Source of the DNA: Nitrospiraceae bacterium
GTDB lineage: Bacteria > Nitrospirota > Nitrospiria > Nitrospirales > Nitrospiraceae
Reading direction: 5' to 3'
Assembly (NCBI GenBank): GCA_019637075.1
Contig: JAHBWI010000003.1
Coordinates: 248,001-312,000, forward strand
DNA: 64,000 nt
In this document: positions 54,173 to 62,320 of the stretch, piece after piece
How the letters are laid out: each line of letters starts with the position of its first letter
Numbering within the stretch: position 1 is the stretch's first letter
The notes under the pieces: generated by a model
What the model was told of the DNA's origin: nothing
The model's input: the letters and a program-made list of their open reading frames with translations, nothing else
Database searches by the model: none
Translations under genes and position numbers: made by a program

Positions 54173-54277
54173 GCCATTCATCCCTACATATGTGTGAGGT
54201 CCGCTTGTGCCCGAGACGAGGGCGCAAGGGGTTTGTCTGATTTCGTCGCGGCAAGTCATTGTCAGAAGGAGCGCGTG

Positions 54278-56629
54278 ATGTGGGCCATTGGTGATTGGAG
54301 AACAGTCGGATTATTCGTCTCTATTGCCTCGGTAATGTCGATCTCATGGTGTGCAAACGGTTCGTGGGCGCAAGAGTCCGGTGCCGGAGCCGTAGACTCC
54401 GTTCAGCGGGAAAAGCAGCTACGCGACCAGATGCAAACCATCCTAAACGAACTGGAGGAACTGCAGAAGGCCAAGCCGGCTACTCCGGCCGCTGAGATTC
54501 CAGCCGCTCCCGTCGTGAAGGAGAGGGAGACGACGGCGCAGGTGCAGGAAGACGGGAAGGGGGGCGAGGCGCTGGAGTATGAGTTGGCCGATATCAGCAT
54601 CGTCAGTAAACGGGTGCAGCGACGTCCTGAAGGTCTTTCCCTTTCCTCGACGCTCCCGTCGGAAACCGATTCCCAGCCGACCAGAACCATGAAGGAGTCG
54701 ATGGAGTCATTGCCGGGCGTAGTCATGCGGCAAGCGAACGGACCGCGCGATTTCAGCATGATGATCCGCGGCCAGGGTGCCAAAACGACGTTCGCGGTGC
54801 GGGATATCAAAATATACGAAGACGGGTTCATCCAGACTCAGTCGGATGGTTTGTCTCGCCTGGATATTCATGATCCGTGGTTCATGCGGAGCGTGGAAGT
54901 GACGCGCGGCGCGTCATCCTCCCTCTACGACAACTATGCCTTGGGCGGCATGGTGCATTTCAGGACGCGCCGGGGCAGCGACATCAACGGCTTTGAGACG
55001 TTCGTGTCGGGCGGTTCCTTCGGCTATCACAAGGAGGCCTTCGCCGTCGGTGAGCAATACGAGAACCTCGATATCTCCCTCTTTGCCAGCAACGTCGGAG
55101 AAGACGGGTTCATTCGCAACAGCGACTATAAAACCCAGACGCTCAATTTCAATCTGCGGTTCAAGATCGACGACAAGCAGAATTTCTACTTCAAGGCCAT
55201 TACCAACTGGCTGGATTCCCGTGTTCCGACCCGGTTGACCCAGGCGCAGTTCCATGCCGACGAGCGCCAGGCGGGCGGCGCTCAAACGACCTGTACGCCG
55301 GGCGTCTACAACGCCGGCTGCGCCAATGCGACCTTGCTGCACCAGCAGCGCGTCGACCGCCGCACCATCATCGGCGGTATGTACGAGCGGCAGATCAATG
55401 CGAATACGGTGCTGACGGTGGAGGCGGACTACGACGTCAAGGACATCAATCAGTACTTCTCGCAAATCACCGACAACGTCAATCCCAACTATCACCACTA
55501 TACGGATCTGCGGCATGACGGCAGGCTCGGCGACATGCCGCTCCGCAGTTACGTCGGCTTCTTCGCCAATCAAATGGAGCAAGAAGGCCAGACGTTCCAG
55601 AATCTGGCGACGGGCTTCGGGACGCGCGGATCGTTGTTGCAAAACAACCGGGGCACCATCCGCAACATCGGCGGTCGCATCCGCGAGGAGTTGGAATTCG
55701 TGCCGAAGTGGACTCTGGCGGCAGGCTTGGGCTTTGAACAGTCGATGGTGAGCGTCCAGCAAATCAACTACACCGGCGCGACACCCTCGCCGAGCAGTGC
55801 GGATCGGACGTTTTACAACTGGGCGCCGGAAATGTCCCTGACCTGGAAGCCGGCCGAAGGCTATCGCCACTGGGTGCGTGGTTCCACGGGCTATGGTATT
55901 CCGGGCTTCGGTAATTTGCTGCGGGATCCGATCACAGGCCTCCCGGGATCCAATTTCGACCTGAAGCCGCAGAAGAACCTCAACACGGAAATCGGCACCG
56001 AGTCGAAGCTCACCAAGGACCTGTTGATCCAGTTGGTCGGGTTCTGGACCTTCTTCAAGAACGAAATCATCACGCAGACGATTTCGGGCGCCAATACGGC
56101 TTCGGTCAATGCGGACTCATCTCAGTACCGCGGGATCGAAATGTTCTACGACTACCGTCCGGTGACCGGCTTACGCTTGTCGGGCGCCTACACCCACATC
56201 GATGCCAAGTACATCAACTTCTCCGACCGCTTGGCGACGGGGTTTCTGGCTCGGGACGGCAACAAGGTCCCCAATGTGCCCACCGACGTGTTCTTCACCA
56301 AAGCGGAATACGATCACTGGCAGAGCGGTTGGGGCGCTTGGGTCGAGGGTAATTACTACAACAGTTACTTCCTCAACAACAGCAATACATTCGGGATCCC
56401 GTCGTATTTCATCGCGAACGTCAACGTGCACAAGACATTCGAAGTCAAGAATTCGTGGTTCCGATTCGCGAAGCTCTATGTCGAAGTGGACAACATCGCC
56501 GATAAGAAGTACGCCGCGTCCGGCCAGGTGATCGGCGGAGAGACCGCCGGCGCCGCCGCGTTGAACCAGATCTTCTTTGCCGGCTACGGCAGAGCGATCT
56601 ATGGAGGCATCACGCTGGGCCTGTTCTAA
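54278..56629 (+). CDS. TonB-dependent outer-membrane receptor, copy 1
   Basis: A 783-residue receptor with a signal peptide (about 1-29) and an unusual coiled-coil-like extension (about 35-60, rich in Gln, Glu and Leu). A possible TonB box (A-D-I-S-I-V) follows, then a plug domain (about 125-230, with L-P-G-V and V-E-V-T-R-G) and a 22-strand barrel ending in a C-terminal Phe. It should import a chelate or small ligand using TonB energy. The ligand is unknown; context suggests a metal complex. The ATG at 54278 follows AAGGAG. Confidence 0.93.
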   Translation: MWAIGDWRTVGLFVSIASVMSISWCANGSWAQESGAGAVDSVQREKQLRDQMQTILNELEELQKAKPATPAAEIPAAPVVKERETTAQVQEDGKGGEALEYELADISIVSKRVQRRPEGLSLSSTLPSETDSQPTRTMKESMESLPGVVMRQANGPRDFSMMIRGQGAKTTFAVRDIKIYEDGFIQTQSDGLSRLDIHDPWFMRSVEVTRGASSSLYDNYALGGMVHFRTRRGSDINGFETFVSGGSFGYHKEAFAVGEQYENLDISLFASNVGEDGFIRNSDYKTQTLNFNLRFKIDDKQNFYFKAITNWLDSRVPTRLTQAQFHADERQAGGAQTTCTPGVYNAGCANATLLHQQRVDRRTIIGGMYERQINANTVLTVEADYDVKDINQYFSQITDNVNPNYHHYTDLRHDGRLGDMPLRSYVGFFANQMEQEGQTFQNLATGFGTRGSLLQNNRGTIRNIGGRIREELEFVPKWTLAAGLGFEQSMVSVQQINYTGATPSPSSADRTFYNWAPEMSLTWKPAEGYRHWVRGSTGYGIPGFGNLLRDPITGLPGSNFDLKPQKNLNTEIGTESKLTKDLLIQLVGFWTFFKNEIITQTISGANTASVNADSSQYRGIEMFYDYRPVTGLRLSGAYTHIDAKYINFSDRLATGFLARDGNKVPNVPTDVFFTKAEYDHWQSGWGAWVEGNYYNSYFLNNSNTFGIPSYFIANVNVHKTFEVKNSWFRFAKLYVEVDNIADKKYAASGQVIGGETAGAAALNQIFFAGYGRAIYGGITLGLF

Positions 56630-56631
56630 CA

Positions 56632-56751
56632 GGATGTTGAAAATGGCTGCCAGCCTCGTCCTTACATCACGCAGAGGTGCAACGTGCGACATCGCGTACG
56701 ATTCGCCTCTGCGTTCGCTGAGGACTCGCCGGTCAGCCATTTTGAACTTCC
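56632..56751. mobile_element. 120-bp MITE/REP-like hairpin element
   Basis: The ends GGATGTTGAAAATGGCTG (56632-56649) and its near-complement at 56734-56751 match at 16 of 18 positions. The interior also pairs (GTCCT with AGGAC, CGCAGAGG with CCTCTGCG), so the whole folds into one long hairpin. It has no coding capacity and fits a non-autonomous mobile repeat. It lies between the receptor and the HTH gene. Confidence 0.6.
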
Positions 56752-56794
56752 TTTGCCTGGACGGCGCTCACAATCACGTTGAGGGGAGGGAGCC

Positions 56795-56989
56795 ATGATG
56801 AAACAGCTGTTGCGCGTCGAGGAAGCCGCGGATGCATTAGCCGTGAGCCGCTGGACCATCTACCGATGGGTGGAGCAGGGGCGACTCGAGGGGACCAAGA
56901 TCGGGCGCGGAAGCCTGCGGGTGTTCCGGACTTCGATCGAGAAACTGGTCCAGCAAAATAGGGTAGACGACTGCCGACTCACTGTGTGA
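56795..56989 (+). CDS. Small HTH_17 (excisionase/MerR-like) DNA-binding protein
   Basis: A 64-residue protein with a single winged-helix HTH of the excisionase family (L-L-R-V-E-E-A-A-D-A-L-A-V-S-R-W-T-I-Y-R-W-V and K-I-G-R-G-S-L-R). It starts at an ATG-ATG pair after GGGAGGGAG. Such proteins bind DNA in phage, plasmid and toxin settings or act as local regulators. It lies 43 bp after the hairpin element, and no integrase is nearby, so its target is unknown; regulation of the genes following it is possible. Confidence 0.8.
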   Translation: MMKQLLRVEEAADALAVSRWTIYRWVEQGRLEGTKIGRGSLRVFRTSIEKLVQQNRVDDCRLTV

Positions 56990-57070
56990 TAACCGGACAG
57001 GGCCCGTCATCAACCGGAGGCTTCGTAGCACTCGTGCGTCGCCCGTCGGCGCACGGGCGGGTGAAGTGGT

Positions 57071-59026
57071 ATGTTCCGCTGGCTCGTTATTTTGTTCCTG
57101 CTCTGTGCGATCCCGGCCCAGGCCGCAACGGCGGCCGATACGACCAGTCTAGAAGCCTTCGCCTCCCTCCCACGCATCGTCTCCGTTCAGCTCTCGCCGT
57201 CAGGACAACAGCTGGCCCTGCTTCGCAACCAGGACGGCAAGTCGATGCTCGTCACGCAGACCGTCGCTGGGCAAGACTCCCGCGTGGTGGTGACCACCGA
57301 CAATGGGGAACACGTCATCAACTGGTTCACCTGGGTCAATGACGAGCGGATGGTGGTGAGTCTCCAGGTTGCCGCCGTCAGCGGCAAGGCCGAGCAGCAA
57401 GACACGCGATTGTTGGCCGTCAATCGCGACGGGAGCCAACAGAAGTCCGATTTGCTCAAAAGTTCTTCGTTCCTGTTCGCTCCTAAACACGTTCCCCAGT
57501 TCCAGGATCGGATCATCGGGGATCTGCCCGACGATTCCCGGCATGTCCTCATGCAACTGGATTTCGAGCGGCCGCTGTCTCCCGACGTGTACAAGGTGGA
57601 TGTATATAGCGGTGAGCGGACGATCGTCGAAACCAATCCGGGACTGCACACCGGTGTCCGCAATGTGTCGAATTGGGTCGTTGACCGCGAAGGGAAGGTG
57701 CGGGCAGGCGTCGGGCAGGATCGGACCACTGTTCGAGTGATCGCGAAAGCTCCGGGGAGCGATTCCTGGCGTGAGTTTGCCGAATACGACCTGACGAAGG
57801 AAACAGGACCCTATCCGTTGGGGTTCGACGAAGACCCACGCTGGCTGTATGTGCGGGACATGCATCGTGGACGGACGTCGATCTTCAAGATCGATACGGC
57901 CGATCCCGGTGCGGACCGGATCCTCGTCGCGACCGATCCCAAGTGCGATTTGCTGGGGGATCTCGTCTATTCTCGCTGGCGACGCAAGGTCGTGGGGGTC
58001 CGCTATGGCGCGGAGGACCAACGTGTGCTGTTCTGGGATTTCGACGCGCAACGTCTGCAAGCCCGAGTCGATCGGGCGTTGCCGGGCCGGACCAATATCG
58101 TCCACAGCACCAACGGGGACGGTCATCTGCACATCGTGAAATCCGGAGGTGTCGCGCATCCCCCCGAATGGTACCTATTCGATGAACGGGACAGCCACGT
58201 GGCCAAATTGGGCGATGCCTATGAAGGCTTCGCCGCGCTGCGTCCCGTCGTGCCGGAACCGGTCAGGGTGTTGGCTCGGGACGGGAAAGAGGTGCCGGTG
58301 CAGTTGGTGAAGCCAAGAGGGCTTGATGGGCGGCGCATGCCTATGGTCGTTTATCCCCACGGCAATCTGTCCTCGCGTGACTCGACCGGGTTCGATCCCT
58401 GGACCCAGTGGTTCGTCAGTCAGGGGTGGATGGTCCTGCAAGTCAGTTTTCGCGGCGTCGGTGCGTTCGGCGATGATTTTCTGCGGGGGGGATTTCAGCG
58501 CTGGGGGCTCGAGATGCAGAACGACCTGACCGATAGCGTGCGCTGGGCGGTTCAGGAAGGATTCGCGGATCCGAACAGGGTCTGCATCGTCGGGGCCAAC
58601 TATGGCGGGTATGCGGCTTTGATGGGAGTCGTGCGCACGCCGGAGTTGTACCGTTGCGCCGTCAGTTTGGGCGGCATCACGGATTTACCGCAATTGGTTT
58701 CCGACAGCCGTTGGTATTTGAACCGCAAGGATGTGTCCGAGGCTCGGATCGGTTCTTGGTGGGGCGATCCCGAACGCCTGCAGGAGACATCACCGACTAC
58801 CCATGCCAAGGAACTCAAAGCGCCTCTCCTATTGTTGCATGGGGCTGCCGATCGGCTGATTCCGGTCGCCCATTCGCGAGAGCTGGCCGCCGCACTCAAG
58901 GCGGCCGGGATCGGAACCATTCGGTATGTCGAACTACCCCAAGCCGACTATCAACTCAACGCGGACGAAGACCGTCTGCAGGTGTTTCAAGAACTCGACC
59001 GCTTCCTTCACCAGTATCTCGACTGA
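57071..59026 (+). CDS. S9-family (prolyl-oligopeptidase) homologue lacking catalytic Ser and His
   Basis: A 651-residue secreted protein (signal peptide about 1-20) with an N-terminal propeller and a C-terminal alpha/beta-hydrolase domain like acylaminoacyl-peptidases. The nucleophile motif G-x-S-Y-G-G-Y reads G-A-Asn510-Y-G-G-Y. The catalytic Asp594 is kept (A-A-D-R-L-I-P), but the His expected near residues 625-627 (normally G-H) is A-D-Y. Two of three catalytic residues are therefore missing and it should be a pseudoenzyme. It may serve as a peptide or chelate-binding protein. It lies between the HTH gene and the second propeller gene. Confidence 0.87.
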   Translation: MFRWLVILFLLCAIPAQAATAADTTSLEAFASLPRIVSVQLSPSGQQLALLRNQDGKSMLVTQTVAGQDSRVVVTTDNGEHVINWFTWVNDERMVVSLQVAAVSGKAEQQDTRLLAVNRDGSQQKSDLLKSSSFLFAPKHVPQFQDRIIGDLPDDSRHVLMQLDFERPLSPDVYKVDVYSGERTIVETNPGLHTGVRNVSNWVVDREGKVRAGVGQDRTTVRVIAKAPGSDSWREFAEYDLTKETGPYPLGFDEDPRWLYVRDMHRGRTSIFKIDTADPGADRILVATDPKCDLLGDLVYSRWRRKVVGVRYGAEDQRVLFWDFDAQRLQARVDRALPGRTNIVHSTNGDGHLHIVKSGGVAHPPEWYLFDERDSHVAKLGDAYEGFAALRPVVPEPVRVLARDGKEVPVQLVKPRGLDGRRMPMVVYPHGNLSSRDSTGFDPWTQWFVSQGWMVLQVSFRGVGAFGDDFLRGGFQRWGLEMQNDLTDSVRWAVQEGFADPNRVCIVGANYGGYAALMGVVRTPELYRCAVSLGGITDLPQLVSDSRWYLNRKDVSEARIGSWWGDPERLQETSPTTHAKELKAPLLLLHGAADRLIPVAHSRELAAALKAAGIGTIRYVELPQADYQLNADEDRLQVFQELDRFLHQYLD

Positions 59027-59143
59027 ACGTAGAGTCCCGCCCATACGCTTGTAGCAACAGTGAGCACGCGTCGGTAGACAGTCAGGAATCACGCCGCGTA
59101 GCATGCGACCCCTGCCGTGTGTTTCGGTCTTTCGGGAGAGGTC

Positions 59144-60406
59144 ATGTTTGCCGCCTGGCTGTGCTTGCTGTTCCTACTCTGGTTGAGTCCCGGTCCCGCT
59201 CAAGCGGAGTCCCCTTCGATTCCAGACGTCACGCTGGCTCCGGCCCAGGTCGTGGCTGCTGGGCCAATCGCCTTCTCGCCTCCGTCCCTTCAGTATGACG
59301 CGGCAGGAACGTTGCACGTCGTCTGGCAAGAAAAGCCGGACAGTCAAGGGCTGGTGAAATCCCTGCGGCTGGCCGGCGCATCGCGGCGTCCCGACGATCC
59401 GGTTCAAGTGAGTTCCGTCGGCCTGGGACCGGACGCTCTTCACCAGGCGCCTGCGGTGACGGTGGGAGGAGAGGACCAGGTCTTCGTGAGCTGGTCTACG
59501 GCGAATCGGGCTGCGGGTGCCATGTTTGCCTCGGATCTCCGAGTCGCCTCGTCGAGGGACGGAGGAAGGAGTTTCTCACCGCCGGTCCTGGTCAACGACG
59601 ACGGCTTGCCCATTGCCCATACATTCGACGACATCCTGCGCGGTCCCGAACAGGACCTCTACGTCATGTGGTTGGACGGGCGCGGCAAGGATCGCAGCGG
59701 TGCCGCGGTCCAGTTCGCCTGTTCCCGAGATGGCGGTGCGACATTTTCTCCCAACCTCACGGTCGATGGCATGGCCTGTCCCTGTTGCCGGCCGATGCTG
59801 GCAGCGGCGCCGGACGGCAGTCTCTGGGCTGCCTGGCGAAAAACCTTCGACGGTCATGTCCGCGATATTGTGGTCGCCCAATCCACCGATCGGGGCCGGA
59901 CGTTCGGTTCACCGCGGCTCGTGCATGAAGACCATTGGGTCTTTTCCGCCTGCCCCCACCGAGGTCCTTCCCTGGGATTCGATCGACGGGGAAGACTCTA
60001 CGTCGCCTGGTATACGGAGGGCACCGACGAGCAGGCCAGGATCTATTTGGCGGTGTCCGATGACCAGGCGAAGAGCTTCACGGAGCCTATCCTGCTGCAT
60101 ACCTCGACCAATTCCTTGCCGGACAACCTGCGTATGGCGGTCCATCCTGAGGGCATGGTCGCGGCGGTGTGGGAAGAAGTCACCGGCGTGCGCAAACGCG
60201 TGGTGTTACGGCTCTCGCTCGATCGAGGCAAAACGTTCGGGGCGGTGCTGCCCTTGAGCGCCGGCACGAAGGCGGAACACCCAACCGTTGCTATTCATCC
60301 ATCGGGAACATTCGCCTTGGCCTGGACCGAGCACGTCTTTCCCACGAACAAGATCGTCGTGCAAGAAGGCCGAATCGATCCTCCGCAACCGGAGAGGACA
60401 CCGTGA
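59144..60406 (+). CDS. Secreted BNR/Asp-box beta-propeller protein, copy 2
   Basis: A 420-residue paralogue of the 51991 protein with a signal peptide (about 1-21) and Asp-box repeats. The Cys212-x-Cys214-Cys215 and Cys270-Pro-His272 signature is kept along with the surrounding A-W-R-K and W-Y-T-E-G-T-D-E blocks, which points to a shared metal or redox site rather than general sialidase function. The ATG at 59144 follows GGGAGAGG; a GTG at 59117 is less likely. It overlaps the next small gene by four bases (GTGA). Confidence 0.85.
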   Translation: MFAAWLCLLFLLWLSPGPAQAESPSIPDVTLAPAQVVAAGPIAFSPPSLQYDAAGTLHVVWQEKPDSQGLVKSLRLAGASRRPDDPVQVSSVGLGPDALHQAPAVTVGGEDQVFVSWSTANRAAGAMFASDLRVASSRDGGRSFSPPVLVNDDGLPIAHTFDDILRGPEQDLYVMWLDGRGKDRSGAAVQFACSRDGGATFSPNLTVDGMACPCCRPMLAAAPDGSLWAAWRKTFDGHVRDIVVAQSTDRGRTFGSPRLVHEDHWVFSACPHRGPSLGFDRRGRLYVAWYTEGTDEQARIYLAVSDDQAKSFTEPILLHTSTNSLPDNLRMAVHPEGMVAAVWEEVTGVRKRVVLRLSLDRGKTFGAVLPLSAGTKAEHPTVAIHPSGTFALAWTEHVFPTNKIVVQEGRIDPPQPERTP

Positions 60407-60789
60407 GCCGGCAGCATCATGCCCGGATGGTTCGGGGAAGGGACAGGGCCTTCTCTTTCATCAGGTGGCGAGCAGCGTTGGTCCTGCTTGGGATCGCCGT
60501 CTACCTTGCCGCTGGTGTGATGGCAGGAGTGTGTTCCGAGGCGGCCGGTCCAGGCACGACGCACCCAGCCTCTGCGCACCATTCGTCTTCCAAATCAGCC
60601 GATCATCACCTGTTCTGTGAATGGGGCTGCCAGGCCGGAGTCGGGGTGTGGTTGGTTGCGGCGCCCGTCACTGCTCCTATGTTAATGGCCGGTGCGTGTG
60701 CTCTTCCTCGAGCAGCGCAATCCTGGCAGCCCAGTCTGTCTCTCTGTGCCGCCGTCCGTGGTCCGCCATCCATTCCTGCGCTCACATAA
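60403..60789 (+). CDS. Small His/Cys periplasmic protein, paralogue 4
   Basis: A 128-residue protein with GTG start inside the propeller stop codon. It has a hydrophobic N-terminal segment (about 22-45) and a His-rich part (H-H-S-S-S-K-S-A-D-H-H). A C-E-W-G-C pair lies at about 72-76, and the protein ends with V-R-G-P-P. It is the longest of the four paralogues, with a second hydrophobic segment (about 80-95). Coupling to a propeller gene repeats the arrangement at 51991-53855. Confidence 0.7.
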   Translation: MSRQHHARMVRGRDRAFSFIRWRAALVLLGIAVYLAAGVMAGVCSEAAGPGTTHPASAHHSSSKSADHHLFCEWGCQAGVGVWLVAAPVTAPMLMAGACALPRAAQSWQPSLSLCAAVRGPPSIPALT

Positions 60790-60893
60790 CCATCCAATCA
60801 GTCGAGTCTATTGGTTGAGGCCGAGGTGGGCCTGTCTGGCTCCGCTGCGACGGCCTGTGGCCCGGTCCGGCCCAACGCGAAGGAACGTTTCTC

Positions 60894-62303
60894 ATGACTG
60901 CCCATACGCAATTGGTTCCTGTATCCCGCACGCTCTGCCTGCTCACCTGCTGCCTGCTGTGGACTGTGCTCCTCTCTTCTTGCACCGGTCCGGGGGTTGG
61001 GTCTCATGGGAGGCAGGAAACGACCGGCTACGCCTTCACGAATGGTCGATGGTTCGACGGGGAGGGCTTTCGCGAAGGGACTTGGTATGCAGCGCAAGGG
61101 AAGCTGACACGCAGCAAGCCGGACATTCCCATCGAGATCGTCGATCTGCAGGGCGGTTACGTCGTGCCGCCATTTGCCGAGGCGCACAACCACAACGTGG
61201 AAGGTCCGTGGAATCTGGAGCAGGTTGTCTCGCGATACCTGGCCGACGGCGTCTTTTACGTGAAGATTCCCGGCAACATCGCGGAGTTCACCAAGCAGAT
61301 TCGTTCGAGGGTGAACCGCCCGGACAGCATCGACGTGCTGTTCTCCAACGGTGGACTGACGGCAACCGGCGGACACCCGGCACCCTTGTACGAAGAGGTG
61401 TTGGCCGGCACCCGCTATGCGGCGATTGTTGGAACCCTGCCGAAAGACTGGTTCAACCGTCGCGCATACTTTTTCATCGATCAGCCCGGCGATGTGGAAG
61501 CGGTCTGGCCTGCGATCCAAGCGGACCGACCGGATTTCATCAAGGCCTACCTCGCCCATAGCGAGAACTTCGCCGCAGGACCGGCGCACTCGAGTCCCGC
61601 GCGCCATGTGGGACTGAATCCGGACCTGTTGCCGCAGATCGTCGCCAAGGCACACACACAGGGACTGCGGGTCAGCGTGCATGTCGAGACGGCGGCCGAT
61701 TTTCGCGCTGCGATTCGGGCCGGGGCGGACGAACTCACCCATGTGCCGGGTTGGTGGGTGGCGGAGCCTGGCGATGTCGCCGCGGCGCAATTGACCGAGC
61801 AAGACGCAGAGCTGGCGGCGTCGGTCGGTGTCACCGTGGTGACGACCACCGTGGCGGCAGCACTCATGCCGGGGCACGGAACAGGCTCGTCCCACGAGCC
61901 GCACCATCGACCCTCACCTGACCCGCACGGGCACCATGCTTCGCCGATCGATTCCGCCACGGTGCGGGCGCTCCAGCGGGACAACCTTCGTTTGCTCCAC
62001 CGGCATCACGTGCATCTGGCTGTCGGCAGCGACCATGCCGACACATCCCTCTCCGAGGTTTTTAATCTGCAACAGCTGGGACTGTTCGATAACCGAACGC
62101 TTCTGACCCTTTGGTGCCGGGACACGCCGCGCGCACTCTATCCGGGAAGACAGATCGGGCGTCTGGAAGAAGGCTACGAGGCCAGCTTTCTCGTGCTCGC
62201 CGGCGATCCCATCGCGGAATTCTCGGAAGTTCGCGCCATTCGCAGTCGCTTCAAACAGGGACGGCCGCTGGCCGTTCCGAATCCAGGACACGTTACGCAT
62301 TGA
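60894..62303 (+). CDS. Amidohydrolase-superfamily lipoprotein with His-rich insertion
   Basis: A 469-residue TIM-barrel metalloenzyme with a lipobox (L-S-S-C30). Metal ligands are visible: His98-x-His100 (A-H-N-H), Lys217 as the possible carboxylated bridge, His263, His283 and Asp380 (G-S-D-H). Between about 328 and 348 an insertion carries seven or more His (G-H-G-T, E-P-H-H, D-P-H-G-H-H), a likely metal-sequestering loop. It would hydrolyse a cyclic or amide substrate in the periplasm. The ATG follows AAGGA. It lies between small protein 4 and the second receptor, so the substrate may be a ligand brought in by that receptor. Confidence 0.85.
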   Translation: MTAHTQLVPVSRTLCLLTCCLLWTVLLSSCTGPGVGSHGRQETTGYAFTNGRWFDGEGFREGTWYAAQGKLTRSKPDIPIEIVDLQGGYVVPPFAEAHNHNVEGPWNLEQVVSRYLADGVFYVKIPGNIAEFTKQIRSRVNRPDSIDVLFSNGGLTATGGHPAPLYEEVLAGTRYAAIVGTLPKDWFNRRAYFFIDQPGDVEAVWPAIQADRPDFIKAYLAHSENFAAGPAHSSPARHVGLNPDLLPQIVAKAHTQGLRVSVHVETAADFRAAIRAGADELTHVPGWWVAEPGDVAAAQLTEQDAELAASVGVTVVTTTVAAALMPGHGTGSSHEPHHRPSPDPHGHHASPIDSATVRALQRDNLRLLHRHHVHLAVGSDHADTSLSEVFNLQQLGLFDNRTLLTLWCRDTPRALYPGRQIGRLEEGYEASFLVLAGDPIAEFSEVRAIRSRFKQGRPLAVPNPGHVTH

Positions 62304-62320
62304 TGTGAAAGGAGTCGTCC

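Noticed and set aside
60692-61561. A 289-codon frame overlapping small protein 4 and the amidohydrolase
   Set aside because: It is the wrong frame across the amidohydrolase, whose real frame has a lipobox, metal ligands and a ribosome site.
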